A DNA stretch of 58,319 nucleotides from Massilia rubra (GTDB lineage: Bacteria > Pseudomonadota > Gammaproteobacteria > Burkholderiales > Burkholderiaceae_D). This document shows positions 32,379 through 41,487 of this stretch, piece after piece; within the stretch, counting starts at the first letter, position 1, and every line of letters starts with the position of its first letter. The notes under the pieces were generated by a model. It did no database searches. It saw only the letters and a program-made list of their open reading frames with translations, and had not been told where the DNA came from. The stretch is taken from NCBI RefSeq assembly GCF_011682065.1, contig NZ_VUYU01000039.1, forward strand, positions 1 through 58,319. Direction: 5' to 3'. The position numbers and the translations under genes were made by a program.

Positions 32379-32636
32379 TAATGCAATTCAAAACCAAGTA
32401 GGGAAGGACGACATTCGGGGTGGTCGCGCGCTCTTTGCAGTGCCGGCTTGCCGTATCGGGGCGACGCCGCCCCAGACGAAAAAAGCGCTCCGTGGGGGCC
32501 ATGGCAATCCCCAGGCGAGCGCCTTATCAAGCAAGAGAAGCTGTCAAGCTCAGGACAGAAGCTATTTCCGACCCCCGCATTTTACCGGATTTCAGGGTAG
32601 AAAGCCGGCTTAATGCCGAATTCCGCGTAAACATTG

Positions 32637-32897
32637 TTAAATCAATACATCGAACGTGGCCAGGTAGCCGCGCACCGCCGCCGCGTCGAGGAAGTAGTGG
32701 CACAGCTCGGGTTGGGCCGGGTCGCCGAACAGCACCGGCACCAGCTCGTCGAAACGCGCCACCAGGGCCGGGTCGGCATCGACATCGATCACCTCCACGG
32801 CGAAGCGGACGGTGTCGGTTTGCAGTGCCTCGAGGGCGGCCAGCAGGTCGTCGCACAGGTGGCAGTAACCACGGGAATACAGGGTAAATGGGATCAT
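32637..32897 (-). CDS. Glutaredoxin-like protein (DUF836)
   Basis: An 86-residue thioredoxin-fold protein. The redox motif is YSRGYCHLCDDLLAAL (CxxC), followed by EVIDVDADPALVARFDELVPVLF, where the cis-Pro region V-P-V is conserved. Proteins of this type commonly lie between mucD and lepA in betaproteobacteria. The physiological partner is unknown. A ~258-bp non-coding stretch separates it from lepA. Confidence 0.85.
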   Translation of the reverse strand: MIPFTLYSRGYCHLCDDLLAALEALQTDTVRFAVEVIDVDADPALVARFDELVPVLFGDPAQPELCHYFLDAAAVRGYLATFDVLI

Positions 32898-32958
32898 GGG
32901 ACGGGGACGAAAGAAAAAAGGCGGGCGCGCGGCCCGCCGGGGAGGCTTGCCTGTGCCC

Positions 32959-34437
32959 TTATTGACGCGGGCGGATCACCACGTATTGCGTGCTCTCGTC
33001 GCGGCGCACCAGCACGGCGGCGCTTTTCTTGGGATCGAGCTTGGCGACCATGGCGTTAAATTGCTTCGCATCCTTGACTTCGACATTGTTCAGTTGCAGG
33101 ATCAGGTCGCCCGGGCGCAGGCCGGCGCGCGCCGCCGCCCCCTCGCTGGCGTCGACCAGCACGCCGGAAGCGATCTCGAGCTCCTTGCGCTGCGCCTCGC
33201 TCAGGTCGGACACGTGCAGGCCCACCGCGTTCGCGGCTTGCTCGGGGGCCGGCTTCTTGACGGCCGGCTTGCGCGCCGACTTGTCGTCGTCGAGGGCGAC
33301 GATATTGACCGGGATCTCTTTTTGCTGGCCCTGGCGCCAGACCGTCACGACCGCCTTGCTGCCGACGGCGGTCGAGCCGACCAGGCGCGGCAAGTCGGCG
33401 CTGCGCTCGATATCCTGGCCATTGAATTTGAGGATGATGTCGCCGACCTTGATACCGCCCTTGTCGGCCGGCCCACCCGCTTCCACGCGCGCCACTTCGA
33501 CGCCGCGCGCCTTGCCCAGTCCGAGCGACTCGGCCACTTCCTTGCTCACTTCGCCGATTTCGACGCCCAGGCGACCGCGCGTGACCCGCCCGGTCTTCTT
33601 GAGCTGGTCGGCCACGCGCATCGCTTCATCGATCGGCACGGCGAAGGAAATGCCGTTGTAGCCGCCGGACAAGGTCGCGATCTGCGAATTGATGCCGATC
33701 ACTTCGCCGCGCATATTGATCAGCGGGCCGCCCGAGTTGCCGGGATTGACCGCCACATCGCTCTGGATCAGCGGCAGGTATTCGCCGGTGTCGCGCGACT
33801 TGGCCGAAATGATGCCGGCCGTGACGGTGTTGTCCAGATTAAATGGCGAACCGATGGCGATCACCCATTCGCCGACCCGGATCTTGTTGGAGTCGCCGAT
33901 GGTCAGGCTGGGCAACTGCTGCGCTTCGAGCTTGAGCACGGCCACGTCGGAGCGCTTGTCCGAGCCGAGCACCTTGGCCTTGAATTCGCGGCGGTCGGTC
34001 AGGGTGACCAGCACTTCGTCGGCGCCATCGACGACGTGCGCGTTGGTCAGCACGAAACCGTCGGGCGAGACGATAAAGCCCGAGCCGACCCCGCGCTGGA
34101 CTTCTTCCTCTTGCGGCTGCTGGGGCGAGCGCCGTCCGCGCGGGTCCTGGCCGCGCGGCGCGGCGCCGCCGAAGAAGCGCCGCAGGAATTCCTGCATTTC
34201 CTCTTCATTGGGACTGCCCTGCCCCTGCTTGAGTTTTTCGGTGGTGCGGATGTTGACCACCGCCGGCCCGACCTTGTCGATCAGGTCGGTAAAATCGGGC
34301 AAGCCCTTGACCAGCGGCGCCCCGGCGGCGGCGGCGGCAACGGCGGCCGCGCCCGCAGTGGGGACGAAGGCCAGGGCCGAGGTGGCGATAAACAGGGAAG
34401 AGAGCAGCTTGTTGCCAGCGGAAAGTGTCATGGTCAT
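32959..34437 (-). CDS. mucD: Periplasmic serine protease/chaperone, DegP/MucD type
   Basis: 492 residues from the ATG at 34437; an upstream TTG would add 7 codons. A Sec signal peptide (LLSSLFIATSALAFVPTAGA) directs it to the periplasm. The trypsin-like triad is visible in VLTNAHVVDGADEV (His), SDVAVLKLE (Asp) and NPGNSGGPLINMRGEV (Ser). Two PDZ domains follow (KARGVEVARVEAGGPADKGG; GLRPGDLILQLNNVEV). It degrades misfolded envelope proteins and belongs to the sigma-E regulon in many relatives. The Q-linker with RGQDPRGRRSPQQPQEEE is a flexible insertion in the N-terminal part. Confidence 0.94.
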   Translation of the reverse strand: MTMTLSAGNKLLSSLFIATSALAFVPTAGAAAVAAAAAGAPLVKGLPDFTDLIDKVGPAVVNIRTTEKLKQGQGSPNEEEMQEFLRRFFGGAAPRGQDPRGRRSPQQPQEEEVQRGVGSGFIVSPDGFVLTNAHVVDGADEVLVTLTDRREFKAKVLGSDKRSDVAVLKLEAQQLPSLTIGDSNKIRVGEWVIAIGSPFNLDNTVTAGIISAKSRDTGEYLPLIQSDVAVNPGNSGGPLINMRGEVIGINSQIATLSGGYNGISFAVPIDEAMRVADQLKKTGRVTRGRLGVEIGEVSKEVAESLGLGKARGVEVARVEAGGPADKGGIKVGDIILKFNGQDIERSADLPRLVGSTAVGSKAVVTVWRQGQQKEIPVNIVALDDDKSARKPAVKKPAPEQAANAVGLHVSDLSEAQRKELEIASGVLVDASEGAAARAGLRPGDLILQLNNVEVKDAKQFNAMVAKLDPKKSAAVLVRRDESTQYVVIRPRQ

Positions 34438-34567
34438 CGGAGTGGGGAATCGGAACAAAGATTGACGTTATGGTAAGCCAAAACGCCATCCTTGTCGCGG
34501 CGTGCCGCGCGGGCGGCTGGCAAGCGGGTTTTTTGCCGGAAAACGCCGCTGGCCAGCGCTGCAGCTC

Positions 34568-34892
34568 AGAGGTTGAGAGTTTTTCGAGCGTGCCCGAGCA
34601 GCGCGCCAGAGAGTGGCCGAGCTAGCAGCCTGTCGGACTTGGGGAGTCGAAGCGAAAAAATAGCTGGGCGAGGCCAGATTTTGACGATTTCGCAGTGCCA
34701 ATAGCGAGCTATTGGCCGAGAAAGCGGCGAAATATGGGCCGTCCCAGGTATTTTTGCAGCCGACGATCCCAAGTCCGACAGGCTGCTAGGCGCAAAGCAC
34801 AGCCATAGCTCGGGCTATGGCGAGCATTTGCAACGACGAGCGGGCGCTTTCTGGCGTGATGAGCGGGCATGATCGAAAGACTCTCAACCTCT
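34568..34892. repeat. ~325-bp compound inverted repeat (MITE- or REP-like element)
   Basis: A nested dyad. The outer arms 34568-34596 and 34864-34892 (AGAGGTTGAGAGT...) match imperfectly over 29 bp. The inner arms 34622-34643 and 34768-34789 are a perfect 22-bp inverted repeat containing AGCAGCCTGTCGGACTTG. The centre has the palindrome CCAATAGC-GA-GCTATTGG (34698-34715) and further pairing segments. The whole interval could fold into one long interrupted hairpin. No ORF inside looks real. It begins ~130 bp beyond the mucD start and ends on the last codon of rseA, occupying the place where rseB/mucB would be expected. Confidence 0.75.
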
Positions 34893-35557
34893 CAGGATAC
34901 CGAGGTGATGGGCGGCTTGATCGTGACGTCCGCCTTGGGGTCGGCGCCACCCTCAACCCCGTCGGCCGCGCCGGCCTCCACGTCTGCGCCGCCGGCGTTG
35001 AGCTCGACGTCGGCGGCGCCGTTGGCCGCCGCCTTGACCACGGCGATGGTGACCGCCGCGGCCCCCGGCGCGATGCTGGCCTCGGCGGCGGCGCCGCTGA
35101 TGTCGAGCGCGTCGAGTGGCGCGTGCGGCGCCGCGGCGAGCGCCTGGCCGTCAAGGTCGAGCGGCGATTCGCTGATCGCGCCGGCACTGGCGCCGGCGGA
35201 CTCGCCCGGCGCCGCGCCGATCCCGGTTACCGGCCCGGCCGCGCCGGCGGCAACCGCCAGCGGCGTGACCGCCGGGGCGCGCCGCGCGAGCGCCTCGGGC
35301 GCGGCGCGCAGCAGGCGCTTGGCCGGCGTCGGCTCGGCGGCCAGGCGCGCGGCCAGTTTGTCGGCAAAACCGGCCGACAGGTGTGGCGCGCCCTGCTCGC
35401 GGATGACGTCGCGGATGCGGTGGTAGGCATGCCACGCATGTTCGCCCTCGGCCGAGCGCAGCGCGTCGTCGGGAAGCGTGGAAGGCGCCAGTTCGTGGTC
35501 GCTGAAGGCCGAGATCTGCTCCCGGATGGTTTTCGGGGTGTCCATCGATATTTCCAT
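34892..35557 (-). CDS. rseA: Sigma-E anti-sigma factor, RseA/MucA type, unusual C-terminal half
   Basis: The start is taken at the ATG at 35557 (MEISMDTPKTIREQIS); an ATG at 35545 or an upstream TTG are alternatives. Residues ~10-65 form the RseA N-terminal domain that binds RpoE (REQISAFSDHELAPSTL, GEHAWHAYHRIRDVIREQ). The rest departs from the family. The expected transmembrane helix is represented only by a weak Ala/Gly/Pro-rich stretch (PAVTPLAVAAGAAGPV), and the C-terminal ~110 residues are low-complexity A/G/D/E sequence rather than a periplasmic RseB-binding domain. It follows rpoE by 50 bp. Its stop lies at the edge of the compound inverted repeat. Confidence 0.8.
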   Translation of the reverse strand: MEISMDTPKTIREQISAFSDHELAPSTLPDDALRSAEGEHAWHAYHRIRDVIREQGAPHLSAGFADKLAARLAAEPTPAKRLLRAAPEALARRAPAVTPLAVAAGAAGPVTGIGAAPGESAGASAGAISESPLDLDGQALAAAPHAPLDALDISGAAAEASIAPGAAAVTIAVVKAAANGAADVELNAGGADVEAGAADGVEGGADPKADVTIKPPITSVS

Positions 35558-35607
35558 CACTGTAAGTGTGACCAAAAGTTAACCGATTAGAGCGATCATT
35601 GCTACAC

Positions 35608-36210
35608 CTAACGTCGTTTGTCAACCGGATAGTCGAGCAAGGGCCTCAACTTGTCGGCGATGACCTCGCGCGCCCGGAAGATCCGGCTGCGCACCGTTCC
35701 GATAGGACAGGACATGACTTCGGATATTTCCTCGTAACTCAAGCCTTCAATTTCGCGCAGGACAATCGCGGTCCGCAATTCCAGCGGCAATGCTTCCATC
35801 GCGGCATTGACCGTGTACGCGATCTGCTTGCTTGCCAACACCGATTCCGGCGTGTTGATGTCTCGCAAACTTTCCGCATCGTCAAACGCTTCGGCGCGCT
35901 CGGCATCGGCTTCGGTCGAGGTCGGCGCACGCCTGCCCTGTGTGACGAGAAAATTCTTCGCCGTATTGATTCCGATCCGGTACAACCAGGTATAAAACGC
36001 GGAATCCCCCCTGAAGTGCCGCAAGGCACGATACGCCTTGATAAATGTTTCCTGCACAACGTCCTCGGCCTCGGCCGGATCATGCACCAGGCGCGACACC
36101 AGCCGCATCAGCCTGCGCTGATATTTGCTGACAAGCAGGTCGAACGCCTGCCTCTCGCCAGCCTGGACGCGCTCAACCAGCAGTTGATCACACTCGCGTT
36201 CTGTCGTCAC
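35608..36210 (-). CDS. rpoE: RNA polymerase sigma-E factor (ECF)
   Basis: A 200-residue ECF sigma factor with a GTG start (GAGGGCAGGG upstream). Region 2 contains LVSRLVHDPAEAEDVVQETF, with IKAYRALRHFRGDSAFYTWL. Region 4 contains LPLELRTAIVLREIEGLSYE and the recognition helix IGTVRSRIFRAREV. It would direct the envelope-stress regulon, under RseA control. A matching sigma-E promoter lies 44 bp upstream of the start, implying autoregulation. Confidence 0.96.
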   Translation of the reverse strand: MTTERECDQLLVERVQAGERQAFDLLVSKYQRRLMRLVSRLVHDPAEAEDVVQETFIKAYRALRHFRGDSAFYTWLYRIGINTAKNFLVTQGRRAPTSTEADAERAEAFDDAESLRDINTPESVLASKQIAYTVNAAMEALPLELRTAIVLREIEGLSYEEISEVMSCPIGTVRSRIFRAREVIADKLRPLLDYPVDKRR

Positions 36211-36253
36211 TGACCCTGCCCTCTTGGCTGCGGCAGCGAACCGTCCCTATGTC

Positions 36254-36281
36254 TATAGAGTTGGCCGCTTGCAATAAGTTC
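36254..36281 (-). promoter_or_regulatory. Sigma-E type promoter of rpoE
   Basis: On the minus strand, GAACTT (36276-36281), a 16-bp spacer and TCTATA (36254-36259) match the sigma-E consensus GAACTT-N16-TCTGA, with an exact -35. It overlaps the stop codon of the upstream gene and points at rpoE. Confidence 0.75.
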
Positions 36282-36777
36282 AAAGTATTTTGTTATTTCC
36301 GACAAATTGTTTGTCCCGCCCGGCAATGGCCCGTACAGCGACCGATAAAGCCCGAAACTGCTCGCGGGGCACGCTGTCCGGCCAGATGAGCTGCACAGTG
36401 ATGCGCTCGCCGGTGGGTGAACCCAGCAGCAGGAGCAGGCTGTACGGCCAAATAGTCGATCCGGGAAGCAATTGCAGCACATCCGCTTGCGCCGGTACTG
36501 CGCTCAAGCTCTGTTGTACCGTCAGGCGAATCTCGCCGAGTCCAGAAATATCAATCCTGCGCCGCTTTTCCCCCTGCTTCGATGCACTCCATGCAAGCAA
36601 TGCTGCCAAGGCGCAAGCCCCGGCGGACACTGCCGTCCAAACGCCGGCCGCGCCCATGCCCGCGGCCCAGCGCCAGACGAGCGCAAGAGCCACAGCCAGA
36701 TTGAGCGCGGCGTAGCCAAGCAGGACCAGGCGCAACAAGCGCGACGGCCTGATGCAGGCGGAAACCGCAATCGACAT
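36280..36777 (-). CDS. Small membrane protein, YgfX-like, function unknown
   Basis: 165 residues from the ATG at 36777 (MSIAVSACIRPSRLLRLVLL). Two N-terminal hydrophobic helices (LLRLVLLGYAALNLAVALAL; GVWTAVSAGACALAALLAW) are followed by a cytoplasmic-looking domain with STIWPYSLLLLLG and LIWPDSVPREQFRALSVAVR. The layout resembles the YgfX/CptA family, but the match is from memory and weak. It lies between fabF and rpoE. No ribosome binding site is obvious. The sigma-E promoter of rpoE overlaps its stop codon. Confidence 0.65.
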   Translation of the reverse strand: MSIAVSACIRPSRLLRLVLLGYAALNLAVALALVWRWAAGMGAAGVWTAVSAGACALAALLAWSASKQGEKRRRIDISGLGEIRLTVQQSLSAVPAQADVLQLLPGSTIWPYSLLLLLGSPTGERITVQLIWPDSVPREQFRALSVAVRAIAGRDKQFVGNNKIL

Positions 36778-36965
36778 AATCAGTAGGAAAGGTGCTGCGG
36801 GGCGCCAGCGCGTAAGGATGCACTGGGCAAATCGGACCCCGGCGAGTGCCGCCGGCGTTTCATCGACGCCCACACTTGAGACAAGTGCGGGCGCCGAAAG
36901 TTCATGCTATGACGCGAATATTTTCCTGCGCGTCATTGCACCATGGATAAAGCGAACGACGTAGC

Positions 36966-38213
36966 TTACGCCTTGCCGAATACCAGAGTGCCGTTGGTGC
37001 CACCGAAGCCGAACGAGTTCTTCACCGCGATGTCGATCTTCATCTCGCGCGCCGTGTTGGCGCAGAAGTCCAGGTCGCAAGCGGGGTCCTGGTTGAAGAT
37101 GTTGATCGTCGGCGGCGAGATCTGGTGATGCATCGCCAGCACGGTAAACACCGCTTCCAGGCCGCCGGCGCCGCCCAGCAGGTGGCCGGTCATCGACTTG
37201 GTCGAATTGACCACCAGCTTGCCGGCATGCGCGCCGAAGGTCTTCTTCAAGCCCTGCACTTCGGCCACGTCGCCCTGCGGCGTCGAGGTACCGTGCGCAT
37301 TCACATAATTGACCTGGTCGGCGTTGATGCCGGCGTTGGCCAGGGCCGATTGCATGCAGCGGCTCGCGCCACTGCCGTCTTCGACCGGGGCGGTCATGTG
37401 ATAGGCGTCGGCGCTCATGCCAAAGCCGAGCAGTTCGGCGTAGATCTTGGCGCCGCGCGCCTTGGCGTGCTCGTACTCTTCGAGCACCATCACGCCGGCG
37501 CCTTCGCCCAGCACGAAGCCGTCGCGGTCGCGGTCCCACGGCCGCGAGGCGGTAGCCGGATCGTCGTTGCGCGACGACAGCGCGCGTGCCGAGGCGAAAC
37601 CGCCCAGGCCCAGCGGCGAGATGGTCGCTTCGGCGCCGCCGGCGATCATCACGTCGGCGTCGCCGTACTCGATCAGGCGGCCAGCCGCGCCGATGCTGTG
37701 CAGGCCGGTGGTGCAGGCCGTGACGATGGCCAGGTTCGGACCGCGCAAGCCGTACTCGATCGACAGGTTGCCCGAAATCATGTTAATGATCGAGGCCGGG
37801 ACGAAGAATGGCGAAATGCGGCGCGGGCCGCGCTTGCTGTAGTCTTCCTTGGTGTCTTCGATCAGCGGCAAGCCGCCGATGCCGGACCCGACGATCACGC
37901 CGATACGGTCGGCATTTTCTTCGGTGACCACCAGTCCGCTGTCGCGCATGGCTTGCATGCCCGCCGCCATGCCGTAATGGATAAACGTATCCATGTGGCG
38001 GGCATCCTTGGCCGAGATGTAATCCTCGATATTGAAACCCTTGACTTCGCCCGCGAAGTGGGTCGAAAAAGGCTGCGCATCAAACCTGGTGATGTTGGCA
38101 ATGCCCGACTTGCCGGCCAGTGCGGCGTTCCACGTGTCGGCAACCGTGTTGCCGATAGGTGAAACGGCGCCCAGCCCGGTGATGACGACACGACGATTTC
38201 GTGAACGGCTCAA
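36966..38213 (-). CDS. fabF: Beta-ketoacyl-ACP synthase II
   Basis: A 415-residue elongating ketosynthase of fatty-acid synthesis. The Cys-His-His triad is in [28 protein letters not shown] and [12 protein letters not shown]. The start is a TTG ([18 protein letters not shown]), supported by GGGAGAA seven bases upstream; no suitable ATG exists nearby. It lies 28 bp after acpP, the common acpP-fabF order. Confidence 0.96.
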   Translation of the reverse strand: MSRSRNRRVVITGLGAVSPIGNTVADTWNAALAGKSGIANITRFDAQPFSTHFAGEVKGFNIEDYISAKDARHMDTFIHYGMAAGMQAMRDSGLVVTEENADRIGVIVGSGIGGLPLIEDTKEDYSKRGPRRISPFFVPASIINMISGNLSIEYGLRGPNLAIVTACTTGLHSIGAAGRLIEYGDADVMIAGGAEATISPLGLGGFASARALSSRNDDPATASRPWDRDRDGFVLGEGAGVMVLEEYEHAKARGAKIYAELLGFGMSADAYHMTAPVEDGSGASRCMQSALANAGINADQVNYVNAHGTSTPQGDVAEVQGLKKTFGAHAGKLVVNSTKSMTGHLLGGAGGLEAVFTVLAMHHQISPPTINIFNQDPACDLDFCANTAREMKIDIAVKNSFGFGGTNGTLVFGKA

Positions 38214-38241
38214 GCGATTCTCCCGAGAAAAATTGTAAAAC

Positions 38242-38481
38242 TTAGGCCTTGACGTGCGCCGTAGCGTAGTCGATCGCCTGTTTCACGGTGGTGATTTTTT
38301 CAGCTTGTTCGTCAGGGATTTCCATTTCGAATTCGTCTTCCAGCGCCATCACCAGTTCGACCGTGTCGAGGGAATCAGCGCCGAGATCGTCAACGAACGA
38401 GGATTCGATTTTGATGTCTACTTCTGCAACGCCCAGTTGCTCAGCGACGATTTTTTTAACGCGTTGTTCGATATCCGACAT
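38242..38481 (-). CDS. acpP: Acyl carrier protein
   Basis: A 79-residue acidic carrier protein for fatty-acid synthesis. The phosphopantetheine site is [20 protein letters not shown]. Typical AcpP start: [18 protein letters not shown]. It is modified by AcpS (25450-25860). It may also feed acyl chains to PigE, if that enzyme's reductase domain uses acyl-ACP (inference). Confidence 0.97.
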   Translation of the reverse strand: MSDIEQRVKKIVAEQLGVAEVDIKIESSFVDDLGADSLDTVELVMALEDEFEMEIPDEQAEKITTVKQAIDYATAHVKA

Positions 38482-38660
38482 GTTATGGCTCCATTGTGTG
38501 TGTTACGGAAAGTGCGCGCATTTTATCAGGTTTGCGCGGCGAAAAACTAATTTCGGTGTCTGCCGCAAATTCCACCGAACGTACTGCTAAATGACGAGAA
38601 TTCCCTTTATTCTCTCCGTGCGCACACCCACAAATGGGAGCGGACAAAGGGATGTCAACA

Positions 38661-39398
38661 TCAATTCATATACATGCCGCCATTCACGTGCAAGGTCGTG
38701 CCCGTGATATATGCCGCCTGCGGCCCCGCCAGGAAGGCCACCGCGTGCGCGATATCTTCCGGCGCGCCCAAGCGTCCCAGCGGAATCTGCGTCAGCAAGC
38801 CGGTATGCTGCTCGGCGCTCAGCGCGCGGGTCATATCGGTATCGATAAAGCCAGGCGCGATGCAGTTCACCGTGATATTGCGGCTGCCGATTTCACGCGC
38901 CAGCGCCCGGCTCATGCCGGCCACGCCGGCCTTGGCCGCCGCGTAATTCATCTGGCCCGCATTGCCGGCCGAGCCGACCACCGAGGTGATATTAATGATA
39001 CGCCCATGTTTCGCTTTCATCATGCCGCGCAGGACCGCGCGCGACAGGCGCCCCACGGCCGACAGGTTGGTGGCGATGACGCTGTCCCATTCCTCGTCTT
39101 TCATGCGCATAGCCAATTGATCTTGGGTAATGCCGGCATTGTTGACCAGGATCGACAGGCTGCCGCAGCCCTTTTGCACATCGTCGATGATGGCGGCGCA
39201 GGCCGCCGCGTCGGTCACATTGAGCACGGCGCCCTTGCCGCCGAACTCGGCCAGATAGGCGGTAATCGCCTGCGCGCCGCTTTCGGTGGTGGCGGTGCCG
39301 ACCACCTTGGCGCCCTGGCGGGCCAGTTCGAGTGCGATGGCCTTGCCGATGCCTCGCGACGCGCCCGTGACCAGGGCGACTTGATTTTCCAGATTCAT
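38661..39398 (-). CDS. fabG: 3-oxoacyl-ACP reductase
   Basis: A 245-residue short-chain dehydrogenase reducing beta-ketoacyl-ACP with NADPH. The Rossmann motif is VTGASRGIGKAIALELA, NNAGITQDQLAMRM is the NNAG motif, and the catalytic Ser-Tyr-Lys is in ITSVVGSAGNAGQMNYAAAK. AAAAGGATC precedes the ATG. A ~180-bp gap separates it from acpP. Confidence 0.97.
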   Translation of the reverse strand: MNLENQVALVTGASRGIGKAIALELARQGAKVVGTATTESGAQAITAYLAEFGGKGAVLNVTDAAACAAIIDDVQKGCGSLSILVNNAGITQDQLAMRMKDEEWDSVIATNLSAVGRLSRAVLRGMMKAKHGRIINITSVVGSAGNAGQMNYAAAKAGVAGMSRALAREIGSRNITVNCIAPGFIDTDMTRALSAEQHTGLLTQIPLGRLGAPEDIAHAVAFLAGPQAAYITGTTLHVNGGMYMN

Positions 39399-39443
39399 TG
39401 AGATCCTTTTATGCTGACGTTCTGCGATACTGCGCTTAACAGC

Positions 39444-40391
39444 TTACGCCTGATTGAGACTGCTCAATACGCGCTCGAGCGAAGCCTGGTCGACCAGCGC
39501 CTCGCCCACCAATTGCGCATCGATGCGCTTGGCCATGCCGATCAGCACCTTGCTCGGCGCCGATTCGATCACCTGGGTGACGCCGTCGGCCGCCATTTTC
39601 TGCATGGTTTCGACCCAGCGCACCGCGCCGGCCGCCTGGCGCACCAGCGCATCCTTGATCGCGTCGGGATCGTTCAGGATAGCCACGTCGACGTTGTTGA
39701 TCAAGTCGATCCGCGGCGCCGCGAACGGCACGTCTTTCAGGTACGTGCGCAGGCGGTCCGAAGCGGGTTTCAGCAAGGACGAATGGAACGGCGCCGACAC
39801 CGCCAGCTTCATGGCGCGCTTGGCGCCCTTGGCCTTGGCCAGTTCGCAGGCGCGCTCGACGGCGCCATTGTGCCCCGCGATCACGATCTGGGTCGGTTCG
39901 TTGAAATTGACGGCCTCGACCACTTCGGCCGGGTTCGCCGCCGCCGCTTCGGCACAGACCGCGCGCACCTCGTCGGCGGGCAGGCCGAGAATGACGGCCA
40001 TGCCGCCCTGCCCGACCGGCACCGCTTCCTGCATGGCTTGGGCGCGAAAGCGCACCAGCGGCACCGCATCCTTGAAGGCGATCACGCCGGCCGCCACCAG
40101 GGCCGAATACTCGCCCACGCTGTGCCCGGCCACCACCGACGGCACGGCGCCGCCGGCCGCGATCCAGGCGCGGTACACGGCCACCGAGGCGGTCAGCATG
40201 ATCGGCTGGGTGTTGGTGGTCAGGTCCAGCTCTTCCTTGGGACCGTCGGCGATCAGCTTGCCGAGGTCGAAGCCGAGCGCTTCGCTGGCTTCGGCGATGG
40301 TGTGTTCGACCGCCGGGTTGCCGGCGAAGCCATTCAACATGCCGATGGCTTGCGAACCCTGGCCGGGAAATACGAACGCGAATTTATTCAT
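39444..40391 (-). CDS. fabD: Malonyl-CoA:ACP transacylase
   Basis: A 315-residue acyltransferase that loads malonyl units on AcpP. It starts FAFVFPGQGSQAIGM. The nucleophile Ser is in VVAGHSVGEYSALVAAG, the conserved Arg in LVRFRAQAMQEAVP, and the His in SAPFHSSLLKPA. Its malonyl-transfer activity could also charge the PigH carrier domains, because the pig cluster has no acyltransferase of its own (inference). Confidence 0.96.
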   Translation of the reverse strand: MNKFAFVFPGQGSQAIGMLNGFAGNPAVEHTIAEASEALGFDLGKLIADGPKEELDLTTNTQPIMLTASVAVYRAWIAAGGAVPSVVAGHSVGEYSALVAAGVIAFKDAVPLVRFRAQAMQEAVPVGQGGMAVILGLPADEVRAVCAEAAAANPAEVVEAVNFNEPTQIVIAGHNGAVERACELAKAKGAKRAMKLAVSAPFHSSLLKPASDRLRTYLKDVPFAAPRIDLINNVDVAILNDPDAIKDALVRQAAGAVRWVETMQKMAADGVTQVIESAPSKVLIGMAKRIDAQLVGEALVDQASLERVLSSLNQA

Positions 40392-40490
40392 GGAATGATG
40401 TCCTCCTGTTTTGTTTTTATGGCGGCATCCGCACCAAGGACTGGTGCGGGCAAGAAATTATGGCGGAGCGGCGCGGGCGCCGCCCGGGCC

Positions 40491-41477
40491 TTACATGCGC
40501 ACCAGCACGGCGCCCCAGGTAAAGCCGCCGCCGACGCCTTCCATCATGACGGTCTCGCCAGCCTTGATGCGGCCGTCGCGCACGGCGATGTCGAGCGCCA
40601 GCGGAATCGACGCGGCCGAGGTATTGCCATGCTGGTCGACCGTGACCACCATTTTGTCTAACGGCAAGCCGAGCTTTTTGGCCGTGCTTTTCATGATGCG
40701 GATATTCGCCTGGTGCGGTACCAGCCAGTCGACCTGGTCGGCCGTCATGCCGGCGTGCTCGAGCACTTCCTTGGCCACCTGTTCGAGCACCGTCACGGCC
40801 AGCTTGAAGACGGCCGGGCCATCCATGTACAAGAAGCCGCTGCCGGCGATCACGCCGCCGGCCAGGGTGCCGGGCACGCTCAGGATGTCGGAATACCGGC
40901 CGTCGGCATGCAATTTGGTCGAGAGGATGCCCGGCTCTTCCGAGGCGGAGAGGACGATGGCGCCGGCGCCGTCGCCGAACAGCACGCAGGTGGTGCGGTC
41001 GTTAAAATCGAGAATCCGCGAAAACACTTCGGCGCCGATCACCAGCACGTTCTTGTGCGCGCCCGACTTGATGAAGGCGTCCGCCACCGAGACCGCATAC
41101 ACGAAGCCGCTGCAGACGGCCTGCACGTCGAAGGCGGCGCTATTGTTATGCATGCCGAGCTTGCGCTGGACGATGCAGGCGGTGCTGGGAAAGCTGCCGT
41201 GAAAGTCCGGGGTCGAACTGGCCACGATGACGAGGTCGATTTCCTCGGCATGCTTGCCGGCCATCTCGAGCGCCTGCCTGGCGGCCGCGACGGCCAGGTC
41301 GGAAGACAATTCGTCGGGCGCTGCGTAATGCCGGTTCGAAATGCCGCTGCGCGAGACGATCCACTCGTCCGAGGTTTCGATGCCCTTGGCCGCCAGTTGC
41401 TCGGTCAGGTCGCCGTTGGAGACGCGCTTGGCCGGCAGATAGCTGCCGGTGCCGATAATTTTGCTGTACAAGGTCAT
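40491..41477 (-). CDS. fabH: Beta-ketoacyl-ACP synthase III
   Basis: A 328-residue initiation ketosynthase of fatty-acid synthesis. The active Cys is in [19 protein letters not shown], the His in [13 protein letters not shown] and the Asn in [14 protein letters not shown]. It is 10 bp from plsX and 99 bp from fabD. Confidence 0.96.
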   Translation of the reverse strand: MTLYSKIIGTGSYLPAKRVSNGDLTEQLAAKGIETSDEWIVSRSGISNRHYAAPDELSSDLAVAAARQALEMAGKHAEEIDLVIVASSTPDFHGSFPSTACIVQRKLGMHNNSAAFDVQAVCSGFVYAVSVADAFIKSGAHKNVLVIGAEVFSRILDFNDRTTCVLFGDGAGAIVLSASEEPGILSTKLHADGRYSDILSVPGTLAGGVIAGSGFLYMDGPAVFKLAVTVLEQVAKEVLEHAGMTADQVDWLVPHQANIRIMKSTAKKLGLPLDKMVVTVDQHGNTSAASIPLALDIAVRDGRIKAGETVMMEGVGGGFTWGAVLVRM

Positions 41478-41487
41478 GCTGGCCGTC

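Noticed and set aside
30624-32381. A 585-codon plus-strand ORF opposite lepA
   Set aside because: An antisense shadow of the conserved lepA gene.
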